DNA of 64,000 nt from JAPLJU01 sp036725345 (GCA_036725345.1 DAIMEJ010000009.1:73656-137655), one strand, 5' to 3'; shown: positions 1-12,048, counted from the stretch's first letter. Notes: generated by a model from the sequence alone, not told the origin. Numbers and translations: made by a program.

Positions 1-3960
<3,960 letters not shown>

Positions 3961-3991
3961 GGGTTCTTTAACCTCGAATGGCTTTGGTCCC

Positions 3992-4050
3992 GACCCCCTG
4001 CGGGGTCCTGTGGCCCGGGTCCCCGGCCCCCGTCGCGCGGGCGCCGGGGA
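3992..4050 (-). promoter_or_regulatory. rplL-rpoB intergenic hairpins (possible attenuator or processing site)
   Basis: The 136-base gap between rplL and rpoB contains two strong dyads: GACCCC/GGGGTC at 3992-4007 with a 4-base loop, and TCCCCGGC/GCCGGGGA at 4020-4050. No T-tract follows either, so they are not complete intrinsic terminators. In E. coli the same gap holds a partial attenuator and an RNase III site that set the ratio of ribosomal protein to polymerase. A similar role here is inferred from position only. Confidence 0.45.
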
Positions 4051-4096
4051 TTTCCCGGCCTATTTCCGGAGGCCGCCGTAGCGCTCCGCAGGCCGG

Positions 4097-4489
4097 TTAC
4101 TTGATCTCCACGGAACCGCCGGCGGCTTCGACCTTCTTCTTGATGTCCTCGGCTTCCGCCTTGGGAATGCCTTCCTTCACGGGCTTCGGCACGCCGTCCA
4201 CGAGATCCTTCGCCTCCTTGAGGCCCAGGCCGGTGATGGCCCGGATCTCCTTGATCACCTGGATCTTCTGCTCCCCGAAACCGGTGAGGATCACGGTGAA
4301 TTCCGTCTTCTCCTCCGCCGCAGCGGCAGCGGCAGCAGCGCCGCCGGGGGCCGCCGCGGCTACGGCCACCGGGGCGGCCGCCGAGACGCCGAATTTTTCT
4401 TCCAGCTCCTTCACGAGCTCGGAGAGCTCGAGAACCGTCATTCCCTCAATGAACTTGACCACATCTTCCTTTGTTATTTTCGCTGACAT
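4097..4489 (-). CDS. rplL: 50S ribosomal protein L7/L12
   Basis: Stalk protein of the large subunit that recruits and stimulates translational GTPases. The 130 residues show the classic three-part plan: N-terminal dimerisation helices (1-38), a long Ala/Gly hinge (about 40-58) and the C-terminal factor-binding domain with GLGLKEAKDLVDG and the ending GGSVEIK. Full length for the family. It lies 21 bases after rplJ in the same operon, as expected because L10 and L12 are made together and co-regulated. Confidence 0.98.
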   Translation of the reverse strand: MSAKITKEDVVKFIEGMTVLELSELVKELEEKFGVSAAAPVAVAAAAPGGAAAAAAAAEEKTEFTVILTGFGEQKIQVIKEIRAITGLGLKEAKDLVDGVPKPVKEGIPKAEAEDIKKKVEAAGGSVEIK

Positions 4490-4510
4490 GATTCCATCCC
4501 TTCCTGTAGG

Positions 4511-5035
4511 TTAGTTTTCTTTTTCTCTCTTTTCGCGATACGCGTTCAGGACCTGCACGAGGCTTCTCGGCACAGCGGCAAGCACATGGACCATGGAGGC
4601 CTGCGCGCCCACGAAAACGGACAGGAGCTTCGCGATGAGCACTTCCCTCGAGGGGAGGCTCGCCAGCGCCTCGAGCTGCTTGCGGTCGAGGAGCTTCCCC
4701 CCCATCATGCCGACCTTGACGTCCAATTCGGCGTTCTTCTTGGCAAACTCGCTCAGAATCTTGGTCGGCGCCACGACGTCTTCGTAGGTCAGCACGACGG
4801 CCAGAGGCCCCCGCAGATGACCCTTCAACCCTTCGTAGTCCGTTTTCTCCGAGGCAATCCCGAACAGGGTGTTCTTGATGACCCGGAACTCGGTGCCGGC
4901 CTTGCGGAGCTCATTGCGAAGGGCGTTGATCTTCTCGACATTCATGCCGGTGTAGCCTGCGAGGATGGCCAGCTGCGCCTTCCTGAGCTTGTCCTGAAGC
5001 TCGGCAATGGTTTTCTCTTTTGTCTGTTTGTCCAA
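4511..5035 (-). CDS. rplJ: 50S ribosomal protein L10
   Basis: L10 anchors the L7/L12 dimers on the ribosome and typically represses translation of its own mRNA. The 174-residue product has the family opening (TIAELQDKLRKAQLAILAGYTGM), the central GPLAVV segment and the C-terminal helix that binds L12 dimers. It is preceded by a 315-base gene-free leader and followed by rplL, the usual rplJL arrangement. Confidence 0.97.
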   Translation of the reverse strand: MDKQTKEKTIAELQDKLRKAQLAILAGYTGMNVEKINALRNELRKAGTEFRVIKNTLFGIASEKTDYEGLKGHLRGPLAVVLTYEDVVAPTKILSEFAKKNAELDVKVGMMGGKLLDRKQLEALASLPSREVLIAKLLSVFVGAQASMVHVLAAVPRSLVQVLNAYREKREKEN

Positions 5036-5059
5036 CCCTTAACCTCCTTTCACTCTGAA

Positions 5060-5330
5060 TTTTCACGGTCCCCGCCCCCTTCAGGGGATCGGGATCGATT
5101 TAAAAAGTCAGAGCGCCATACAGGAAGAATGGATGACCGCCGCGGTGCGAAACCCGTGAGCCTTCTGCCGGGCCGCTGAACATGAAAAGCTCTCTCCGGG
5201 GTGCCCCTTCCCAACCCGCTCGCGGGAAAGGACCGTCCGGATTGCCCTCCAGGTCTCGGCAGGCCGATGCAATCGTTTAAACTTCCCGTACCTGCTGTCT
5301 CTGACTTCTGTAAGCAATTTCTCCTAATGG
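5060..5330 (-). promoter_or_regulatory. L10 leader region upstream of rplJL
   Basis: This gene-free stretch between rplA and rplJ (gap 5036-5350) reads on the minus strand as a structured leader. It contains GTCAGAGACAGCAGG near its start, a CCCGCGAGCGGG hairpin and a GCCTGCCGAG segment. In many bacteria an RNA here is bound by the L10-(L12)4 complex to repress rplJL translation. Position and length fit that leader well, but the exact fold was not computed, so the boundaries are approximate. Confidence 0.55.
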
Positions 5331-5350
5331 GCCATTTTTTGCCCGGGGCT

Positions 5351-6055
5351 CTACTTCAAAATGTTCCGTATATCCAGGGGATCCACCTTTACACCCGGCC
5401 CCATCGTGGTGGAGAGTGAAATGGTTTTGAGATAGGTTCCTTTGCTCGAAGCCGGTTTCAGTTTGATGATCGTTTCGATCAGGGCCATGAAATTATCATA
5501 GAGCTTGTCCGCGCCGAAAGACACCTTCCCGAAGGGGGAATGGACGATGCCCGCTTTCTCCACCCGGAATTCCACCTTTCCCGCTTTCAGCTCCTTGACG
5601 ACCTTGCCCACGTCAAAGGTCACCGTTCCGACCTTGGGGTTCGGCATGAGTCCCCGGGGACCCAGGACCTTTCCCAGTTTTCCGACGTTTGCCATCATGT
5701 CCGGCGTGGCCACGACACGGTCGAAGTCCAGCCAGCCGCCCCTGATCTTCTCCATGAGATCGTCGGAGCCGACGAAATCGGCCCCTGCCTCCCGGGCTTC
5801 TTTTTCCTTCTCGCCCTTCGCGAAGACAAGCACCCGGACGGCTTTTCCGAGCCCGTGCGGCAGGGCCACGCTGCCCCGGACCATCTGGTCCGCGTGCTTC
5901 GGGTCCACACCGAGACGAATGGAGGCGTCGACGGTTTCATCGAACTTCGCCTTTCCCATGTTCATGAGAATGCCGAGGGCCTCCCGCAGCGCGTAGCGCT
6001 GGCCGGGCACGGCCTTTTTTCTGGATTCCTGGTATTTTTTCCCTCTGTTGGACAT
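5351..6055 (-). CDS. rplA: 50S ribosomal protein L1
   Basis: L1 forms the mobile L1 stalk at the ribosomal E site and can repress its own operon. Start chosen at MSNRGKKYQESRK (6055): a longer in-frame extension to 6154 runs back into rplK and lacks family similarity. The 234-residue product carries the signature around GPRGLMPNPKVGTVT and ends in the usual GPGVKVDP segment. It sits 22 bases after rplK. Confidence 0.97.
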   Translation of the reverse strand: MSNRGKKYQESRKKAVPGQRYALREALGILMNMGKAKFDETVDASIRLGVDPKHADQMVRGSVALPHGLGKAVRVLVFAKGEKEKEAREAGADFVGSDDLMEKIRGGWLDFDRVVATPDMMANVGKLGKVLGPRGLMPNPKVGTVTFDVGKVVKELKAGKVEFRVEKAGIVHSPFGKVSFGADKLYDNFMALIETIIKLKPASSKGTYLKTISLSTTMGPGVKVDPLDIRNILK

Positions 6056-6077
6056 GATCAAACCTCGAACCTGTGGC

Positions 6078-6503
6078 TTAGGAAACGATCTCGATCCCCA
6101 TGGACCGGGCCGTCCCCTCAATCGTCTTGATAGCGCCTTCGACATTGATGGCATTCAGATCGTTCATCTTGAGCTCCGCGATCTCGCGCACCTGCTTGGC
6201 CGTCACCTGACCCACCTTTTCCCGCTTGGGGTCGCCCGCGCCCTTGGCGATCTTGGCGGCCTGCTTCAGAAGAACCGATACCGGCGGCGTCTTGGTGACA
6301 AAGGTGAAGGAACGGTCCGCGTAAACCGTGATGACCACCGGGATGATCATCCCCTCCTGCTTGGCCGTCATGGCGTTATAGGCCTTGCAAAACTCCATGA
6401 TGTTCACGCCGTGCTGGCCGAGGGCGGGACCGATGGGAGGCGACGGCGTCGCCTTTCCGGCCTGAATCTGCAGCTTGATGTTCGCGATGACCTTCTTTGC
6501 CAT
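6078..6503 (-). CDS. rplK: 50S ribosomal protein L11
   Basis: L11 binds the GTPase-associated centre of 23S rRNA. Start chosen at MAKKVIANIKLQIQAGKA (6503), which gives the normal 141 residues; the in-frame extension to 6593 overlaps nusG and has no family match. Conserved motifs include the Pro-rich PSPPIGPALGQHGVNI N-terminal segment. It follows nusG in the standard order. Confidence 0.98.
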   Translation of the reverse strand: MAKKVIANIKLQIQAGKATPSPPIGPALGQHGVNIMEFCKAYNAMTAKQEGMIIPVVITVYADRSFTFVTKTPPVSVLLKQAAKIAKGAGDPKREKVGQVTAKQVREIAELKMNDLNAINVEGAIKTIEGTARSMGIEIVS

Positions 6504-6558
6504 AAAAATCCCCTGTCTTCCGATGATATCGTTATCCGCCGCGCCGAAGCAGCGCTTT

Positions 6559-7089
6559 CTAGTGCTCGACCACCTGAATGAAATCGAGCTCAACGGGGGT
6601 GGACCGCCCGAAGATGCTGACGATCACCCGGAGCTTCCCCTTTTCGGGTTTCACCTCGTCGACGATGCCGTCGAAGTTCGTGAAGGGCCCGTCGATGATC
6701 TTGACATGGTCCCCCACGTCGAACTTGAATTTCGGCTTGGGTTTGAGCGTCCCCTCCTCGATCCTCGTCCTGAGGGCCGCCACGTCCTCGTCGGCAATGG
6801 GGGCCGGCTTGTCCTTGCTTCCGATGAAGCCGGTCACCTTGGGCGTGCTCTTGACGATGTGCCAGGTGTCGTCGTTCAGCTCCATCCGGATCAGGACATA
6901 ACCGGGGAAGAATTTCCGCTTGGAGGTCTTTTTTTCTCCCCCGATGAGCTCGACGATGTCCTCTTCAGGCACGAGGATTTCCCCGAAGTGCTCCTGCATG
7001 CCGGCCGCTTCGATTCGCTCCTGGAGGGAAACCTTGACCTTGTTTTCAAAGCCCGAGTAAGTATGGATGACGTACCACCTGAAGGCCAT
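6559..7089 (-). CDS. nusG: Transcription termination/antitermination factor NusG
   Basis: NusG binds RNA polymerase through its N-terminal NGN domain (RWYVIHTYSGFENKV, residues 4-18) and couples it to Rho or the ribosome through a C-terminal KOW domain (GDHVKIIDGPFTNFDGIVDEV, roughly 126-146). Its 176 residues are typical. It lies 6 bases after secE, as in most bacteria. Confidence 0.98.
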   Translation of the reverse strand: MAFRWYVIHTYSGFENKVKVSLQERIEAAGMQEHFGEILVPEEDIVELIGGEKKTSKRKFFPGYVLIRMELNDDTWHIVKSTPKVTGFIGSKDKPAPIADEDVAALRTRIEEGTLKPKPKFKFDVGDHVKIIDGPFTNFDGIVDEVKPEKGKLRVIVSIFGRSTPVELDFIQVVEH

Positions 7090-7095
7090 ATCACC

Positions 7096-7305
7096 TCAAC
7101 CCAGAATCAACTTCATGATCTTGACCAGCCCGAAATCGAAGATCCCCAGAATGAGCGAAACGACAAGAACCACGACCAGCACGACGGACGTGGAGGTCAT
7201 GGCCTGCTTGGTCGTCGGCCAGGTCACCTTGGAGAGTTCCGTTCTGGCCTCTTTCAAAAACAGCTTCGATGTCAGAAAGGCGGCTTTGATCTTATCCATG
7301 TCCAC
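7096..7305 (-). CDS. secE: Preprotein translocase subunit SecE
   Basis: Small essential membrane subunit that clamps SecY in the Sec channel. The 69 residues match the single-helix type: an amphipathic segment with ELSKVTWPTTKQ at residues 23-34, then one transmembrane helix (about 39-61). It lies between tRNA-Trp and nusG, the classical location. Confidence 0.97.
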   Translation of the reverse strand: MDMDKIKAAFLTSKLFLKEARTELSKVTWPTTKQAMTSTSVVLVVVLVVSLILGIFDFGLVKIMKLILG

Positions 7306-7334
7306 CGACCCGGGGTAATCCCCCCAATATAAGA

Positions 7335-7411
7335 TGGCAGGCCAGGAGGGACTCGAACCCCCAACATCCGGATTTGGAGTCCGGCGCTCTAGCCATTAGA
7401 GCTACTGGCCT
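7335..7411 (-). tRNA. tRNA-Trp(CCA)
   Basis: Minus-strand cloverleaf with a 7-bp acceptor stem (AGGCCAG/CTGGCCT), anticodon loop CTCCAAA giving CCA, and T-arm GGTTCGAGTCC. Discriminator G and an encoded 3' CCA occupy 7335-7338. It separates rpmG from secE, as in many deltaproteobacteria. Confidence 0.97.
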
Positions 7412-7443
7412 GTCTCCATCACCTGCCGTTGTTCCCCTCCGGA

Positions 7444-7593
7444 TTACTTCGTCTCCCTGTGCAGGGTGTGCGCCTTGCAGAATTTGCAGTATTTCTTCAT
7501 TTCGAGACGATCCTGCATGGTCCGCTTGTTTTTCGTCGTGTTGTAGTTCCGGCGTTTGCACTCCGTGCAGGCCAGGGTGATGATGTTCCTCAT
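7444..7593 (-). CDS. rpmG: 50S ribosomal protein L33
   Basis: A 49-residue protein reading MRNIITLACTECKRRNY and ending CKFCKAHTLHRETK. The two CxxC pairs (C9/C12 and C36/C39) are those of the zinc-binding form of L33. It lies between tRNA-Thr(GGT) and tRNA-Trp upstream of secE, its normal neighbourhood, and is probably processed from the same transcript as the tRNAs. Confidence 0.96.
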   Translation of the reverse strand: MRNIITLACTECKRRNYNTTKNKRTMQDRLEMKKYCKFCKAHTLHRETK

Positions 7594-7615
7594 GGTCAAC
7601 CTACTCTCACAGCAC

Positions 7616-7691
7616 TGGAGCCCACGACCAGGATTGAACTGGTGACCTCATCCTTACCAAGGATGTGCTCTACCGACTGAGCTACGTGGGC
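7616..7691 (-). tRNA. tRNA-Thr(GGT)
   Basis: Minus-strand cloverleaf beginning GCCCACGTAGCTCAG, with anticodon loop TTGGTAA (GGT) and T-arm GGTTCAATCC-type sequence; CCA is encoded. It is followed directly by rpmG. In related genomes a tuf gene usually comes next. Confidence 0.96.
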
Positions 7692-7782
7692 CTCTCCGCC
7701 GCGCAGACAAGACTTCGTTTTTCTTATCGCCGCGCCTCGAAATCCGCTGGGCGCAACGCCCGGATCCGTTCAAAACGAGAAC

Positions 7783-7858
7783 TGGAGCGGGAAACGGGAT
7801 TCGAACCCGCGACCCTCAGCTTGGAAGGCTGACGCTCTAGCCACTGAGCTACTCCCGC
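7783..7858 (-). tRNA. tRNA-Gly(TCC)
   Basis: Minus-strand cloverleaf beginning GCGGGAGTAGCTCAG, anticodon loop CTTCCAA (TCC), T-arm GGGTTCGAATCCC and encoded CCA. Third tRNA of the four-tRNA cluster. Confidence 0.96.
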
Positions 7859-7896
7859 TCATCAAACAAAGAAGACAAAAACGTCTTACCCTTGCA

Positions 7897-7981
<85 letters not shown>

Positions 7982-7999
7982 AGCTTTCATATGGCCAAT

Positions 8000-8074
8000 T
8001 GGAGCTGGCGATGGGAGTCGAACCCGCAACCGGCTGATTACAAATCAGCTGCTCTACCGTTGAGCTACGCCAGC
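8000..8074 (-). tRNA. tRNA-Thr(TGT)
   Basis: Minus-strand cloverleaf beginning GCTGGCGTAGCTCAA, anticodon loop TTTGTAA (TGT), T-arm GGGTTCGACTCCC and encoded CCA. It is the promoter-proximal member of the cluster, about 26 bases from the predicted -10. Confidence 0.96.
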
Positions 8075-8100
8075 AAAAACGTGAAAAGCAGAATCTAGAG

Positions 8101-8129
8101 AGGTTAAATTTGCTGATTTAATTTGTCAA
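8101..8129 (-). promoter_or_regulatory. Sigma-70-type promoter of the tRNA-rpmG-secE transcript
   Basis: On the minus strand, TTGACA (8124-8129) is followed after exactly 17 AT-rich bases by TAACCT (8101-8106). Transcription would begin just before tRNA-Thr(TGT) and run toward rpoB. The perfect -35 and spacing make this a good candidate for the main promoter of the locus. Confidence 0.6.
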
Positions 8130-8173
8130 GTGTTTTTTTTGGAAAGATTGCTTATGGCGTGACCCCGCAGTCC

Positions 8174-9688
8174 TCACTCCCGGCTGCCGAAAACCTCTGC
8201 GGAGAATGTGTATATTTCAGTCCCTTCCTCCTTCCAGGCCTCAGCCGGAAGTCCGGCCTTATAGCAGGTTTCCTTGAGAAAAGTCAAGCGGTCCCATCGA
8301 TACTCCGTGGCCACCTGGGGGAGCAGGAGCCCCGACTGGAAACCCCTGACCACGTAAAGGCCGTCCCTGCCGATTTTTATATCATTGATATCTTTCATTT
8401 TTTTGAGAGGCGTGAGCACCGATATCTCGATGTCCAGATCGGCCAGTTCCTCCCTTTTGAGGGGCGGGAATCTCGGATCCTTGAAGGCCGCGGCCAGGGC
8501 CATATCGCTCACCGCCTGGGCCAGCGGCTTGCGCGCCTCGATGTAGCCGATACAACCCCTCAACCTGCCTTGCTTTTTCAGCGAAACGAAAGCCCCCCTC
8601 TTTTCCCGCGTCGCCCCCGACGCGGAAGACAGCGACGGCAGGGGCTTCCCCTTGAGGCGGCATTCGATGGTGTTCCGGGCATGCTCCAGCAGCGATTTCT
8701 TGTCCTCTTCGCTGAGTCCCGTTCCGGCAGCGGCCGGATTCGCGGAAACGCGGCTTCCCGACGGGTTATCGACATACATGGCAGCGGAGAGATAACCGAC
8801 GACACGTCCCTTGTCGCCTGTCACATCCCCGGAGTTGGCATATTTGAGAACCTTGACGCCGGTGCCTCCGAGCTTCCGGGCAACCAACATCGTCACCACC
8901 ATGGGCCCCCCGCCGCAGGCTTCGCAGGAGCCGCCCTCCAGATTCCGGATCAGGCCGTCCGTGTCCATCTTCTGGACGAGGTCGACGACGCGCCGATCGA
9001 GCTTCACAGCCCTGTCGTAGGAATGAAAATGAGACAGGTCCGAGCTGCCCACAACGAGGACCTTTTTCCCCTTGACGGCCTTGTAAATGGCCTCGGCCAG
9101 CTCCTCGCAGGCCCGGCGATCCTGGTCCCCCATGACGATGGGCACAAAGGAAAATTGCCCGAGGGCAACCTGCAGGAAGGGAAGCTGAATTTCGATGGAA
9201 TGTTCCTGGGCATGGGCCTGGGGGTGATAAGCGATGCCCCCTCCGTGTCCGATGATCCGCCCGGCGAGATCGCCATCCACGGGCACCACGCCGAGGGGTG
9301 TTTCGTAACCCCCGCTCGGATACACGGACGCGCCCCTGAAGAGGGACCGGTGGCTGGGACCGATCACGATGACGGAATCAAAGTGCCGGCCCTGGACGAG
9401 TTTGTATCCGTGCGCTGCGATCTGCCCGGAGTAGATATACCCGGCATGGGGCGAGATGAGCCCGACGACCCGTCCGCGCACACCGTTACCGGGAACTTTT
9501 TTGAGGTATTCCTTGATATCCCTCGTCAACTCGGCCGGGTCCCCCGGATACCAGGTCCCGGCAATCACGGGCTTTCGGACATTTTTCTCCATGCGAACCC
9601 CCTCCCCCGCCGGCGGCAGCAAAAAGACCAGAAGAACGGCTGCGGAAAAAATCCTGAAAAATCTTCGAATTCCTCTAGAAGCCTTCAT
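8174..9688 (-). CDS. AmmeMemoRadiSam protein B-A fusion (Memo + AMMECR1 domains)
   Basis: Two domains in one 504-residue protein. Residues about 36-305 are the Memo family (AmrB), related to extradiol dioxygenases, with PHAGYIYSG at 80-88 and EHSIEIQLPFL at 162-172. Residues about 325-504 are the AMMECR1 family (AmrA), with RGCIGYIE at 377-384. These proteins travel with a radical SAM enzyme (AmrS) in a system of poorly defined function; no AmrS gene is near. The first 30 residues form an Arg-rich then hydrophobic leader, suggesting export. However, an internal ATG at 9592 has a far better ribosome-binding site (GGGGGAGGGGG), so a cytosolic form starting at MEKNVRKPV is a real alternative. 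Confidence 0.9.
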   Translation of the reverse strand: MKASRGIRRFFRIFSAAVLLVFLLPPAGEGVRMEKNVRKPVIAGTWYPGDPAELTRDIKEYLKKVPGNGVRGRVVGLISPHAGYIYSGQIAAHGYKLVQGRHFDSVIVIGPSHRSLFRGASVYPSGGYETPLGVVPVDGDLAGRIIGHGGGIAYHPQAHAQEHSIEIQLPFLQVALGQFSFVPIVMGDQDRRACEELAEAIYKAVKGKKVLVVGSSDLSHFHSYDRAVKLDRRVVDLVQKMDTDGLIRNLEGGSCEACGGGPMVVTMLVARKLGGTGVKVLKYANSGDVTGDKGRVVGYLSAAMYVDNPSGSRVSANPAAAGTGLSEEDKKSLLEHARNTIECRLKGKPLPSLSSASGATREKRGAFVSLKKQGRLRGCIGYIEARKPLAQAVSDMALAAAFKDPRFPPLKREELADLDIEISVLTPLKKMKDINDIKIGRDGLYVVRGFQSGLLLPQVATEYRWDRLTFLKETCYKAGLPAEAWKEEGTEIYTFSAEVFGSRE

Positions 9689-9825
9689 AAGGTGCCGGAA
9701 TAAAGACAGACAAGACGAACTGGAGACCCTCGCAGACGAGATACGTACTTGCTGTTCAATTTAGCGAGTGAAAGGACGCGCTGTCAAGAAGAAAGCGCTA
9801 AAGGAATCGATAAATTAAAAAATCG

Positions 9826-9854
9826 TTGACACCCGCGGCGGGGACGTTTAAAAG
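9826..9854 (+). promoter_or_regulatory. Promoter of gap-tpiA-secG
   Basis: TTGACA at 9826-9831, a 17-base spacer and TAAAAG at 9849-9854 form a sigma-70-type promoter 30 bases before the gap start codon. It is the only strong candidate in the 195-base divergent gap between the Memo gene and gap. Confidence 0.6.
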
Positions 9855-9883
9855 AGCGTCAGACTTCATAAGGGAGGTTCATC

Positions 9884-10891
9884 ATGGCGGTAAAGGTTGC
9901 AATCAACGGGTTCGGTCGAACGGGCCGCTCAATCCTCAGGGCGTGTGCCGGGCGCGGGGATATCGAGGTTGTCGCGGTCAACTCCAGGGCCCATACTTCC
10001 ATTCTGGCCCACCTTCTTAAATACGACTCCGTGCACGGAAAGTTCGGCGCCGAGGTCTCGCACGGCGAAGACCATCTCGTCGTCGGCGGGAAAAAGGTGA
10101 CCGTCACCAACGAGACGAAAAACATTGGCAGCCTTCCCTGGGGAGCCATGGGTGTGGACATCGTTTTGGAGTCGACGGGCGTATTCAGGAAACGGGACCA
10201 GATCGCCGGGCACCTGACCGCCGGGGCCAAGAAGGTCATCCTCGCCGCGCCCGGGAAAGGGGTTGACGCGACCTTCGTCGTCGGCGTGAACGAAGAGAGC
10301 TACGATCCGCGGAAACACCACGTGGTGTCCAACGCCTCCTGCACCACCAACTGCCTCGCCCCGCTCGCGAAGGTGCTTCACGACCGTTTCGGCATCAAGA
10401 GGGGGTTCATGACCACCTGCCACGCCTACACCATGGACCAGCGGCTTTTGGACGGCTCTCACAATGATCTCCGTCGGGCGCGCGCGGCGGCCCTCTCCAT
10501 TGTTCCGACGACCACCGGCGCGGCCAGGACGGTCGGGGAGGTCATCCCGGAGCTGAAGGGGAAACTCGACGGCGTGGCCCTTCGCGTCCCGACGCCGAAT
10601 GTCTCCGTCGTCGATCTCGTCGCGGAAGTTTCGAGAAGCGTCTCCACCGATGAAGTCAACGCCTCCGTCCGGGAGGCCGCGGCGGGCCGGTTCAAGGACA
10701 TCATCTTTTACTGCGAGGAGGAACTCGTTTCAATCGACTTCACGAGCAGCCCTTATTCGACCATCTTCGACGCCCCGCTGACGAACGTGATCGACGGAAG
10801 CTTCATCAAGGTCTTCGCCTGGTACGACAACGAGATGGGTTTCGCAAGCCGGATGAGGGATCTGGCCGTCCACATGGGCAGTAAGCTCTAG
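9884..10891 (+). CDS. gap: Glyceraldehyde-3-phosphate dehydrogenase, type I
   Basis: Interconverts glyceraldehyde 3-phosphate and 1,3-bisphosphoglycerate. The 335 residues include the dinucleotide-binding GFGRTGR (9-15) and the catalytic centre SNASCTTNCLAP with Cys153. The ribosome-binding site is a clean AGGGAGG. In the cofactor loop the aspartate that usually enforces NAD specificity is absent: the sequence is VAVNSRA (30-36), which may permit NADP use (inference). It is followed 9 bases later by tpiA, but pgk, which often separates them, is missing. Confidence 0.96.
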   Translation: MAVKVAINGFGRTGRSILRACAGRGDIEVVAVNSRAHTSILAHLLKYDSVHGKFGAEVSHGEDHLVVGGKKVTVTNETKNIGSLPWGAMGVDIVLESTGVFRKRDQIAGHLTAGAKKVILAAPGKGVDATFVVGVNEESYDPRKHHVVSNASCTTNCLAPLAKVLHDRFGIKRGFMTTCHAYTMDQRLLDGSHNDLRRARAAALSIVPTTTGAARTVGEVIPELKGKLDGVALRVPTPNVSVVDLVAEVSRSVSTDEVNASVREAAAGRFKDIIFYCEEELVSIDFTSSPYSTIFDAPLTNVIDGSFIKVFAWYDNEMGFASRMRDLAVHMGSKL

Positions 10892-10900
10892 GAGACCCCC

Positions 10901-11650
10901 ATGCCCAGGCCCTTCATCGCCGGCAACTGGAAAATGCACAAGACCGTCAGCGAGGCCCTCGAATTCGTCGGCACCCTCGCCCGCCGATTCCCGCTGCCCC
11001 AGGAACGGGACATCGCCATCGCCGCCCCCTATACGGCTCTACATTCCCTGGGCCAGGCCCTGCGGGGCACGACTATCGGGCTTGCGGCGCAGAACGTTCA
11101 CTGGGAGGAAAAGGGGGCATTCACCGGCGAGGTGTCGGCGCGGATGCTTTGCGAGGCTGGCTGCCGGTACGTCATCGCGGGGCATTCGGAGCGGCGCCGG
11201 CTATTCGGGGAAAAAAACAGGGATATCAACCTGAAGGTCAGGGCAGCACTTGCAGCGGGGCTCAAGCCCATCCTCTGCGTGGGGGAGACCCTCGAGGAGC
11301 GCGGGGCTGAAGAGACCTTCCGTGTCGTGCGGAGGCAGTTAAAAGAGGGGTTGAATAATCTGACCCCCGATGATATAAGGCGCGTCATTGTCGCCTACGA
11401 GCCGGTCTGGGCCATCGGCACCGGTAAAACGGCCGCGCCCGCGCAGGCGCAGGAGGTTCACCGATTCATCCGGCAGCTGCTCGCAGGCCTGGGCGGGGAG
11501 GACATCGCGGCGGCAACGCCGATTATATACGGAGGAAGCGTCACCCCCGGGAACATCAAAGATCTCATGGCCGAGACCGACATTGACGGTGTGCTTGTGG
11601 GCGGCGCGAGTCTCGACGTAGAGTCCTTTTCGAAGATCATTCAATTTTAG
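10901..11650 (+). CDS. tpiA: Triosephosphate isomerase
   Basis: Interconverts dihydroxyacetone phosphate and glyceraldehyde 3-phosphate. All catalytic residues are visible: Lys11 in AGNWKMHK, His95 in GHSERR and Glu167 in AYEPVWAIGTGK, with the phosphate-binding GGSV near the C-terminus. At 249 residues it is full length. Closely spaced with gap and secG, so probably one transcript. Confidence 0.97.
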   Translation: MPRPFIAGNWKMHKTVSEALEFVGTLARRFPLPQERDIAIAAPYTALHSLGQALRGTTIGLAAQNVHWEEKGAFTGEVSARMLCEAGCRYVIAGHSERRRLFGEKNRDINLKVRAALAAGLKPILCVGETLEERGAEETFRVVRRQLKEGLNNLTPDDIRRVIVAYEPVWAIGTGKTAAPAQAQEVHRFIRQLLAGLGGEDIAAATPIIYGGSVTPGNIKDLMAETDIDGVLVGGASLDVESFSKIIQF

Positions 11651-11662
11651 AGAGGTACCGAT

Positions 11663-11992
11663 TTGTACATCTTCATCAGCATTCTCCACGTGGTGGTCTG
11701 CGTGATGCTCATCCTCGTTGTCCTTCTCCAGAGGGGCAAGGGGGCCGACATGGGTGCCGCTTTCGGCGGCTCGAGTCAGACACTTTTCGGGAGTGCCGGC
11801 CCCGGCACATTCCTGGGCAAGATGAGCATTGCCATCGCCGTCGTTTTCATGCTCACCTCCCTGTGGCTCGCCTATTTTTCCACGCACAAGGGTTCAACGG
11901 TCATGGAAGGAGCATCCAGGGCGCCCGCAACCGAGCAGGCACCGCAGCCGTCGCCCCCCGCGGCACCGCAAGCCCCGACCGATTCGAAGTAA
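11663..11992 (+). CDS. secG: Preprotein translocase subunit SecG
   Basis: Accessory membrane subunit of the SecYEG channel. The 109 residues have two transmembrane helices flanking the conserved LQRGKGADMGAAFGG (about 27-41) and GSAGPGTFL region, then a Pro/Ala-rich tail (87-105). The start codon is TTG at 11663, chosen because AGAGG precedes it at suitable distance. It follows tpiA, the usual place, and precedes tRNA-Leu. Confidence 0.95.
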   Translation: MYIFISILHVVVCVMLILVVLLQRGKGADMGAAFGGSSQTLFGSAGPGTFLGKMSIAIAVVFMLTSLWLAYFSTHKGSTVMEGASRAPATEQAPQPSPPAAPQAPTDSK

Positions 11993-12019
11993 CGTGACGG
12001 CACCCGTCCATCTGCGCTA

Positions 12020-12048
12020 TTGACAAAAAAATGGGGACGAGCTAAACT
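12020..12048 (+). promoter_or_regulatory. Promoter of tRNA-Leu(GAG)
   Basis: TTGACA at 12020-12025, a 17-base spacer and TAAACT at 12043-12048, placed 31 bases before the tRNA 5' end. This gives the tRNA its own transcription start after secG. Confidence 0.6.
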
